Shown one piece after another: positions 16,926-23,009 of a DNA stretch of 23,009 bases. The stretch covers positions 18,397-41,405 of the forward strand of contig DDNW01000150.1 in NCBI GenBank assembly GCA_002341345.1. The letters are read 5' to 3'. The stretch is from Erythrobacter sp. UBA2510. Lineage in GTDB: Bacteria > Pseudomonadota > Alphaproteobacteria > Sphingomonadales > Sphingomonadaceae. A model generated the notes under the pieces. It made no database searches and was not told where the DNA came from. It saw only the letters and a list, made by a program, of their open reading frames with translations. The number at the start of each line of letters is the position of its first letter. Positions within the stretch are counted from its first letter, which is position 1. Both the position numbers and the translations under genes were made by a program.

Positions 16926-17533
16926 GCGACATAGAACATATCATGCGCATGGCCCCGGTCATTCCGGTGCTGGTCATCGACGACATTCACGACGCGCGCC
17001 CCATTGCCGAGGCCCTGGTGGCAGGCGGCCTCAAGGTGCTGGAGGTAACGCTCAGAACCCCCGTCGCGCTCGATGTGATCCGTCGCATGAACCTGGTCCC
17101 CGGTGCGATCGTCGGGGCGGGCACCGTGACCAGCAAGAAACAGCTCGAAGAGGCGGTGTCGGCGGGGGCCGAGTTCATCGTCTCGCCGGGTCTCACCGAA
17201 AGCGTGGCCGGTGCCGCCGCGCGTGCGGGCGTGCCGTTCCTGCCTGGTGTTTCCGATGCCGGCGACATCATGCGCGGGCTGGAGCTGGGCCTGTCCCACT
17301 TCAAGTTCTTTCCCGCCGCCGCCAGCGGAGGCATCCCGGCGTTGAAAGCGCTCGCCGCGCCGTTCTACAAATGCAAGTTCTGCCCGACCGGCGGCATCGG
17401 CCCCGACAATGCAGCCGACTGGCTGGCGCTCGACCCGGTGCTGTGCGTGGGCGGCAGCTGGGTCGTGCCCAAGGGTGCCGACACCGAAACCATCCGCAAG
17501 CTGGCCGCAGAAGCGAAGGGCCTTGCCGCATGA
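16922..17533 (+). CDS. eda: KDPG aldolase (2-keto-3-deoxy-6-phosphogluconate aldolase)
   Basis: The gene starts with GTG 16922 overlapping the glk stop (GTGA) and encodes 203 residues, the usual length. The catalytic set of class I KDPG aldolases is visible: E41 and R45 in LEVTLRTP and the Schiff-base lysine K128 in HFKFFPAAASGG. GAGTVTSKKQ and CPTGGIGPDNAADWL bind the phosphate. The enzyme splits KDPG into pyruvate and glyceraldehyde-3-phosphate, completing the Entner-Doudoroff pathway begun by the three genes upstream. Its stop overlaps the start of the PEP carboxylase homologue by 4 bp. Confidence 0.97.
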   Translation: MSDIEHIMRMAPVIPVLVIDDIHDARPIAEALVAGGLKVLEVTLRTPVALDVIRRMNLVPGAIVGAGTVTSKKQLEEAVSAGAEFIVSPGLTESVAGAAARAGVPFLPGVSDAGDIMRGLELGLSHFKFFPAAASGGIPALKALAAPFYKCKFCPTGGIGPDNAADWLALDPVLCVGGSWVVPKGADTETIRKLAAEAKGLAA

Positions 17534-20304
17534 AGACCGTCCAGGCGCTGACCGACCGCCTTCAGGAAATGCATCGGTTCACCGAGGACACGCCGCTGTT
17601 CAATCCCGTGTTTCAATTGTCGCACGACCTGTCGCGCATGCTCGAAGCGGGCGAGCTGACGCTGGACGATTGCGAGGCGATGATCGGCGAGCTCGAATGC
17701 GAGGCGCTGGGACGCCGCGCCGACCGGTTGCGTCGCCTCGTTTCGCCGGTGGGCATGGAGGCGAATGCGGTCGCCCTGTCCGAGACCTTTACCGAAGATA
17801 CATTCACCGATTTCCGCTCGCGCTGGGAAAAGCCGCTCTTGCATGCGGTCTTCACCGCGCATCCGACCTTCCTGCTGACGCCTGCACAGACCGACGCGGT
17901 GGCCGAGGCGGCCGAGGCGGTAGAGCATGTGAATCCCGTCTGTGTGATCGGTGAGCGACCCGAGATCACCCTGCTGTACGAACATGACCGGGCCATGCGC
18001 GCCATCGGCCATGCGCAGGAAGCGCGCGACGATATCGTCGGCACCGTGCTGACCCATGCGCGGGACACATGGCCGGAGGAATGGAGCGCGCTCGCCCCGC
18101 TGCCGTTCCGCTTCGCTAGCTGGGTCGGCTACGACATGGACGGGCGCACCGACATCACCTGGTCGAATTCGATCGGGTTCCGCCTGTCGGAAAAGGCCGA
18201 ACGGCTGGCCCGTTATGTCATTTCGCTCGAAGCCATCGACGCGGCCCACCCGCTGCTGCGCGAACTGGTCCCGGCGCGCGACTATGCCCGCGAACGCGCC
18301 GAGGACTTTGCCGCCGACCTCGCCGACCCCGCTGCCCTGTCGGTGGCCGCCAACCGCCTGACCGCGAAGGACCCGAGGAAGCTGCTCAGCCTCGCCCGGA
18401 TCATCGCCGCGCTGGAGGACGAGGCCGCCGCCTGCGAGGACGGCGAACGCGCCGTCGCGCTCAAGGTGCTGGCCGCCGCGATGCGCGCCGATGGCCTGGG
18501 GATGGGCTGGATCCACTTCCGGGTGAACGCCAAGCAGCTGCACAACGCGATCCGCCGCCGGCTCGACACCGACAAGGGGCTCGACCTGTCGAGCAAGGGC
18601 GCGATCGTCCACCTGCGCAAGGCAATCGCAAAGGTGAAACCGCTGACGCCCAATTTCGGCTCGCTCGCGATCGAGGCGAGCACCGCGATCCGCCAGTTTC
18701 TCGCCATGGCGCAGATCCTCAAGCATATCGACGCCGACGCGCCGATCCGGATGCTGATTGCCGAATGCGAAGAGCCGACGACGATCCTCGCGGCGCTCTA
18801 TTTTGCCAAGCTGTTCGGGATTGCCGACAAGGTCGACGTCTCACCCCTGTTCGAGACCGAGAGCGCGCTGGAACATGGCGGGCGCCTGCTCGACGAATTG
18901 CTCGGCGAAGAGGTCTATCGCGACTATGCGCGGGTGCGCGGTCATATCTGCATCCAGACTGGCTTTTCCGATGCCGGGCGCTTCGTCGGGCAAATCCCGG
19001 CCAGTCTCGCTATCGAGCGACTGCAGGGTCGGCTCGCCGATGCGATGGTCAAGAACGAGATCACCGACGTCGCCGCATTGATCTTCGACACGCATGGCGA
19101 GAGCATGGGCCGCGGCGCGCACCCGGATTCGATGTCCGACCGGCTGACCTGGCCGCTCAGTCCGTGGGCCAAGCGGCGCTTCATGCGCGCCGACATTACG
19201 CTGGAGCCTGAGGTCAGCTTTCAGGGCGGCGACGGCTATCTGTGGTTTGCGACCGAGCAGCTGGCGCTGGCCACCCTCACCCGCATCGCCTGCCTCAGGC
19301 CCGACTGGACCGACCCGGATGCGCCGCGCGATCCGTTCTACCAGCGCACCGACCTCTCCCTCGATTTCTATCGGGCGATCCGCGACTATCAGCACGAACA
19401 TCTGGAAAGCCGGACCTATGCGCGTGCCGTCACCGCCTTCGGCCTCGGTCTGCTCAACCCCACGGGCAGCCGCGTCAGCCGCCGCCAGTCCGACCTGTCC
19501 GCCGACCGCGAGATGAGCCTGCGGCAAATCCGCGCCATCCCGCACAATGCCATTCTCCAGCAACTCGGCTATCCGGTGAACGTGATCGCCGGGATCGGGC
19601 AGGCCTGTGAAGGCCAGTACGAGGAAATGGCCGCGCTGCTTTCCGAAAGCCCGCGTGGGCGGCAGCTGATGCGGCTGGCGCGCGCCGCCAATGCCTATGC
19701 CAGCGTCAAGACCGTCGCCGCCTATGGCGAGCTGTTCAACTCGGCCTATTGGGCAAGCCGTCCCTATCGCGGTACCGAAACGCACCTGAGCGATGCTTGC
19801 GCAGCCTTGAGCGAATATCTGGTCAAGGATGACCGGGTCGGCGTGTTCCGTCGCCTTGCCAGCCGTTTGCGCGTCGATGCGATGAAGTTCCACCGCCTGC
19901 TCGATTACCTGCCCGACGAGAACCCGGTGAACGGGCGCGAGGACGTACGGAGATCCATCGGTGCCCTGCAGGCACTGCGCTTGGCCCTGTTCCAGCACAT
20001 GTTCATCCGCGCCGTCAGTGTGCCGGTGTTCAGCCGCGCCAACGACATCAGCCGCGACGATGTGCTGGAGATGGTCTTTACCCTCCGGATCGACGAGGCG
20101 CTGGCCCAGCTGCGCCGCGCCTATCCGGTGTCATTCCCGCAGACGAGCGACTTCGACCTGTCGGAAAAGGCGACCTATCCCGATGTTGGTGACGAGGGCT
20201 ATGCGGCGATCCGGCGCGATCTGATCGAACCGATCGACCGGGCCTACCAGTTGAGCCTTAGGATCACGACGGCCATCGCCAACACCTTCGGCGCGCATGG
20301 ATAG
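17530..20304 (+). CDS. ppc: Divergent phosphoenolpyruvate carboxylase homologue
   Basis: ATG 17530 (ATGA overlap with eda) gives 924 residues, near the usual 880-950; a longer upstream frame is only a shadow of eda and glk. PEP carboxylases add bicarbonate to PEP to make oxaloacetate. Kept features: H111 in FTAHPTF, GYDMDGRTD (200-208) for GGDRDGN, metal ligands E442 (PLFET) and D481 (GFSD), H522, R528, R648 (GSRVSRR) and R668 (IRAIP). Altered features: the lysine of GYSDSAKDAG is R484 in GFSDAGRFVG, and the mobile glycine loop, HGRGGSIGRG in E. coli, is HGESMGRG here, two residues shorter and with glutamate for arginine. The end (NTFGAHG) differs from the canonical NTG. Family membership is secure; carboxylase activity is not. 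Product would feed the TCA cycle from the pathway encoded upstream. Confidence 0.88.
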   Translation: MKTVQALTDRLQEMHRFTEDTPLFNPVFQLSHDLSRMLEAGELTLDDCEAMIGELECEALGRRADRLRRLVSPVGMEANAVALSETFTEDTFTDFRSRWEKPLLHAVFTAHPTFLLTPAQTDAVAEAAEAVEHVNPVCVIGERPEITLLYEHDRAMRAIGHAQEARDDIVGTVLTHARDTWPEEWSALAPLPFRFASWVGYDMDGRTDITWSNSIGFRLSEKAERLARYVISLEAIDAAHPLLRELVPARDYARERAEDFAADLADPAALSVAANRLTAKDPRKLLSLARIIAALEDEAAACEDGERAVALKVLAAAMRADGLGMGWIHFRVNAKQLHNAIRRRLDTDKGLDLSSKGAIVHLRKAIAKVKPLTPNFGSLAIEASTAIRQFLAMAQILKHIDADAPIRMLIAECEEPTTILAALYFAKLFGIADKVDVSPLFETESALEHGGRLLDELLGEEVYRDYARVRGHICIQTGFSDAGRFVGQIPASLAIERLQGRLADAMVKNEITDVAALIFDTHGESMGRGAHPDSMSDRLTWPLSPWAKRRFMRADITLEPEVSFQGGDGYLWFATEQLALATLTRIACLRPDWTDPDAPRDPFYQRTDLSLDFYRAIRDYQHEHLESRTYARAVTAFGLGLLNPTGSRVSRRQSDLSADREMSLRQIRAIPHNAILQQLGYPVNVIAGIGQACEGQYEEMAALLSESPRGRQLMRLARAANAYASVKTVAAYGELFNSAYWASRPYRGTETHLSDACAALSEYLVKDDRVGVFRRLASRLRVDAMKFHRLLDYLPDENPVNGREDVRRSIGALQALRLALFQHMFIRAVSVPVFSRANDISRDDVLEMVFTLRIDEALAQLRRAYPVSFPQTSDFDLSEKATYPDVGDEGYAAIRRDLIEPIDRAYQLSLRITTAIANTFGAHG

Positions 20305-20316
20305 GTCTATGCTGGC

Positions 20317-21297
20317 CTAGCCGGTTCGGCGCGGCGGTTCGGGGCGGAACACCCATTCGTCCTTCTCAACCGTGACGAGTACGCCTGCCAGATTACCGCC
20401 CTCGCCCGCTTCCAGCCGCCCCAGCAACCCCGCGATCTCGCTGCCCCGTGCTTCTGCGCCAAAAGAAGACAGCGCCCGGCCCAGCGCAAGCAAGGCGATC
20501 ATACGTTCGTCCGGCGGCAAGAGCCGCAGGGCAGTACCGTCGCTGCTGGCGTGGTCGCAAAAATAGGCATCAGCGATATTGACCAGCGCAGCATTCGCCT
20601 CCGCCAGATGGCCCGCCGAACGCGCCAGTGCCCGCGGGTCGAGCCAGTCCGCATCGGCCAGCGCCTTGCGGATGCGGACCCGGTCGTAGCTGTCGTCCTG
20701 ATTGCTGGGATCGCTGGCGAAGGCGACGCCCGCGCCCTCGACCAGAGCGCGCAGTTCGGCACGGCGGAAGTCCAGCACCGGCCTGATAACCGGAACCCCA
20801 ACGCCTGATATCTGCGAGAGCGCCCTAACGCCCGCCAATCCGGCCACCCCGCTGCCCCGGTTGAGCCGCATCAGCAGCGTCTCGGCCTGGTCGTCCGCAT
20901 GGTGCGCGGTGGCGATGCAAGCCAGCTTTCGGCGCGTCGCCCATGCGCCCAGCGCATCATAACGCGCCTCCCGCGCCTTGGCCTGCACATTGCCCTTAGC
21001 CACTTCGACCCGCAAAACCTCGCAGGGAATATCGCGCACCGCGCAAGCGGCTGCCACCAGCGCGCATTCGTCCTTCGCTTCGGGCCTGAGGCCATGATCG
21101 ACCGTCGCGACTTCGAAACTACCCGGAATGGCGGCATGGGCGAGCAGCAGCATGGCCATCGAATCCGGCCCGCCCGAGACGGCCAGACCGATCTTGCCCC
21201 CGTGCGGATTCAGCCGCCGCAGCGCCTCTGCGAAGCGCGCGACCAGCTCCGGCGGCAGGCCGTCAGCTGCAGTCGACGCGGTTCCGGTTGCGGTCAT
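20317..21297 (-). CDS. tilS: tRNA(Ile)-lysidine synthase
   Basis: ATG 21297 has GAAGGA 5 nt upstream and yields 326 residues. The start lies 35 bp inside the end of cpoB, an unusually long overlap, but no later in-frame start codon precedes the first conserved residues. The PP-loop is SGGPDS (41-46); VDHGLRPEA, ATAHHADDQAETLLMRL and RGSGVAGLAG are the other N-terminal signatures. The enzyme makes lysidine at position 34 of tRNA-Ile(CAU), changing its reading from AUG to AUA, and is essential in most bacteria. The protein is short because the C-terminal domain is reduced, which is common in alphaproteobacteria. It converges with the ppc homologue, with 12 bp between the stops. Confidence 0.95.
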   Translation of the reverse strand: MTATGTASTAADGLPPELVARFAEALRRLNPHGGKIGLAVSGGPDSMAMLLLAHAAIPGSFEVATVDHGLRPEAKDECALVAAACAVRDIPCEVLRVEVAKGNVQAKAREARYDALGAWATRRKLACIATAHHADDQAETLLMRLNRGSGVAGLAGVRALSQISGVGVPVIRPVLDFRRAELRALVEGAGVAFASDPSNQDDSYDRVRIRKALADADWLDPRALARSAGHLAEANAALVNIADAYFCDHASSDGTALRLLPPDERMIALLALGRALSSFGAEARGSEIAGLLGRLEAGEGGNLAGVLVTVEKDEWVFRPEPPRRTG

Positions 21298-22315
21298 ACT
21301 GGTCCTTCAGCCGCCCCGTCGCGAGCGCCGGATAGGTATCGCCGAACTCGGCCAGCGCGATGCAGGCGCGGTCGGAATCGCCCAGCGCGATCATCGCCTC
21401 GCCCAGATAGAGCAGGCTGTCGGGCGCGCGCGCGCCCTGCGGATCGTCGCGGTAGTTCTCGTAGAAATGCGTCGCCGCCTCGCGCGGCTCCTTGTCGTCG
21501 AGATAAGCGCGTCCGAGCAGGTTGCGCCCGTAACTGATCCGCGAATGGTTGGGATATTTCTCGACGAACAGCGCCAGCTGCTGCTGCGCCTCGTCGAGAT
21601 AGCCGGCCTCCCACAGACGGAAGCCATAGACATATTCGTCATCGCCCGCATCGCCGGAGGCAGGCTTGGCGATGGCCTCGACCCCGGCAACCCGGGCCGG
21701 AGTGGGCGCCGTACCGACCGGGGGCAGCTCTTCCCCGGCGTTTTCCTCCGCCTCTTCATCATAGCCGCTGGTCGGGACCGGGATCACGCCCGAAGGCTGG
21801 CTATTGGGCTGCTGCGTAGCCGGACGGGCCAAGATTCCCGTGGAACTGGGCGGCGGCGTGGCTGAAGCACCTTGAGCGGGCAGGGTCGATGGCACGCTCG
21901 AGGGCCTGTTTGCCGGGCCGCCTGTGCTGCCGCCTTCGAGCAGGGCGATGCGCTGTTCCAGCTGATAGAGCGCGTTCTGGTTGACCTCGGTCGCGGCGGT
22001 CAGGCGCGCGATCTCGCCCTCCAGCGCCGTCACCCGCGCCAGCACATCGGTCAGCGCGGTCGAGGACGGTGTGGTCACTGCCGGCTGCTGCTGCGCCGGA
22101 GTTTGTGCGGTTATCTCGGGCTCGAAGAAACGCTCGTCGCCGCCGGGGAACACCTTGCGCTGGACCGCGCGCAGCTGCCGCTCGACCTGATCGAGCCGTG
22201 CCTCCATGCTGCTTTGCGCCAGCGCCGGGGCAGACGGCACCGCAATCGCCAGCGCCATCGCCGCGATCGGGGCCAGTTTCCGCAGGCTCGGCAGTTTCGC
22301 CGTGGATCGAGCCAT
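21263..22315 (-). CDS. cpoB: Cell-division coordinator CpoB (YbgF)
   Basis: ATG 22315 is chosen since AAAGGA ends 9 nt before it; the in-frame ATG at 22324 touches that site. The 350-residue protein has a signal peptide (LRKLAPIAAMALAIAVPSAPALAQ), a short coiled coil (MEARLDQVERQLRAVQRKVF) followed by FPGGDERFFEPEI, a second coiled coil around residues 80-115, a long linker rich in P, T and S, and a C-terminal TPR domain (about 220-350). This is the alphaproteobacterial YbgF layout. CpoB is periplasmic and couples peptidoglycan synthesis to Tol-Pal-driven outer-membrane constriction. In alphaproteobacteria it usually follows pal; here it follows a RodZ-like gene. It overlaps tilS by 35 bp. 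Confidence 0.92.
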   Translation of the reverse strand: MARSTAKLPSLRKLAPIAAMALAIAVPSAPALAQSSMEARLDQVERQLRAVQRKVFPGGDERFFEPEITAQTPAQQQPAVTTPSSTALTDVLARVTALEGEIARLTAATEVNQNALYQLEQRIALLEGGSTGGPANRPSSVPSTLPAQGASATPPPSSTGILARPATQQPNSQPSGVIPVPTSGYDEEAEENAGEELPPVGTAPTPARVAGVEAIAKPASGDAGDDEYVYGFRLWEAGYLDEAQQQLALFVEKYPNHSRISYGRNLLGRAYLDDKEPREAATHFYENYRDDPQGARAPDSLLYLGEAMIALGDSDRACIALAEFGDTYPALATGRLKDQYDRNRNRVDCS

Positions 22316-22506
22316 TTGAGCCATTCCTTTCAACACAATTCCCAAAGCATCGGATGTCATAAGGTGACAGACCGAAGCGCAATAGACGATTAACGGGAAA
22401 GCTGCACCGGCAGCGACGGGTAATCCACCGTCCTGCAGATTCCTCCTGTCGCGAATGAGAATACGAAAGCACGCGATTTGCAGCCCGTCAGGGCCCAATG
22501 CGCGCC

Positions 22507-23009
22507 CTAATTCGCCCCGGCGCCGGGTATGGTGTCCGGGTCAAGCGGATCGCGCGGATCGAGCGCGTCGATATTGGGGGCCAGCGACGGCGAAGCTGTC
22601 GGTGCTGTCGAAGCTGGCGCAGTGCGCGACGATGACGGACGCGGGCTTGCCATGCTGGTGGTTGGCGTGGGACGAGGTGCAGTGGCGCTGCGCGTGGCAG
22701 CGGGAGTGGGAGCCGGTGAACTGGTAGGAGCACTGGTCGTCACGGGCATCGTGCTGGTCGCCGGTTCGGGCGCAGCCACGGCCGACCGCGCCAGCAGCGC
22801 CTCGGCCGTTACCGGCACGTCACGCATGACCTGCAATTCATCCGCCAGCTTCGGCACCTGCTGGCCGCCGACGGTGATCGCCAATGCATCGGGCCTTCCG
22901 GTCCACAATTGCGGCCCCACCGCATCGGCAGGTACGGTATAGCTTTCGCCCTGCGCCAGTTCCTTTTCCATCAGCCGGTTGCCGTCCGCGGTGTAGAAGC
23001 GCACCCAAA
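22507..23009 (-). CDS. RodZ-like protein, C-terminal part (cut by the window edge)
   Basis: The frame is open to the right edge; the visible part is about 167 residues ending at TAG 22507. The first 55 residues (WVRFYTADGNRLMEKELAQG, then ESYTVPADAVGPQLWTGR and ALAITVGGQQVPKL) match the DUF4115 beta-sandwich at the C-terminus of RodZ-type proteins, which lies in the periplasm. The following 80 residues are a low-complexity tail of A, P, T and S, ending NIDALDPRDPLDPDTIPGAGAN. The missing N-terminus should contain a helix-turn-helix domain and one membrane helix. RodZ links MreB to the cell-wall machinery. The GTG at 23004 is an internal valine codon, not the start. A 191-bp gap with no clear promoter separates it from cpoB. 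Confidence 0.8.
   Translation of the reverse strand, partial: WVRFYTADGNRLMEKELAQGESYTVPADAVGPQLWTGRPDALAITVGGQQVPKLADELQVMRDVPVTAEALLARSAVAAPEPATSTMPVTTSAPTSSPAPTPAATRSATAPRPTPTTSMASPRPSSSRTAPASTAPTASPSLAPNIDALDPRDPLDPDTIPGAGAN

Noticed and set aside
16885..17529. An N-terminal extension of the ppc homologue into eda.
   Set aside because: It reads eda out of frame; the ATGA junction at 17530 fits the overlapping style of the operon.
17365..19998. Long minus-strand frames of 453 and 385 aa opposite the ppc homogue.
   Set aside because: They are antisense to a well-supported coding sequence and show no motifs.

Overview
The window looks like chromosome from an alphaproteobacterium of the order Sphingomonadales, probably close to Erythrobacteraceae. 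The reasons are high GC, an overlapping zwf-edd-glk-eda sugar-acid operon, a serS-surE block and a cpoB(ybgF)-tilS pair next to a RodZ-type gene. The assignment rests on gene content and protein flavour; no database search was possible.

Positions 1-3452 are the right-hand end of an integrated mobile element whose left end lies outside the window. All its genes are on the minus strand. Reading away from the attachment site they are a tyrosine recombinase, a coupled 158-aa gene of unknown function, a small excisionase/AlpA-like helix-turn-helix protein, two small hypothetical genes and a Toprim primase cut by the left edge. The element ends at 3402-3452 in a copy of the 3' part of a tRNA-Val(CAC) gene, from the anticodon arm to CCA. 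No tRNA 5' half lies next to it, as expected for a duplicated attachment core. The gene order resembles phage satellites or small integrative elements.

Positions 3483-6543 are chromosomal genes on the minus strand: an exported D-aminoacylase-like amidohydrolase that seems to lack an internal C-terminal segment, a possible 42-aa membrane protein and a sulfotransferase-family protein with a TTG start. Positions 6682-9805 are serS, surE and a two-helix potassium channel with an RCK domain, with overlapping ends on the plus strand. A convergent DUF1761-like membrane protein (9871-10287) is divergent from rimO, followed by a transglutaminase-like protein.

Positions 12626-20304 hold the metabolic core: a promoter-like region with a perfect 15-bp palindrome, then zwf, edd, glk, eda and a phosphoenolpyruvate-carboxylase homologue, every neighbour overlapping by 1-8 bp. 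Together they would phosphorylate and oxidise glucose, run the Entner-Doudoroff pathway to pyruvate and glyceraldehyde-3-phosphate, and replenish oxaloacetate. No 6-phosphogluconolactonase gene is in the operon. The carboxylase homologue keeps the metal ligands and several substrate residues but has a remodelled, shortened glycine loop, and is the most interesting protein in the window.

Positions 20317-23009 are minus-strand housekeeping genes: the C-terminal part of a RodZ-like protein, cpoB/ybgF and tilS, convergent with the metabolic operon. No gene-free stretch exceeds 300 bases. No CRISPR array, rRNA, intact tRNA or insertion sequence was seen.
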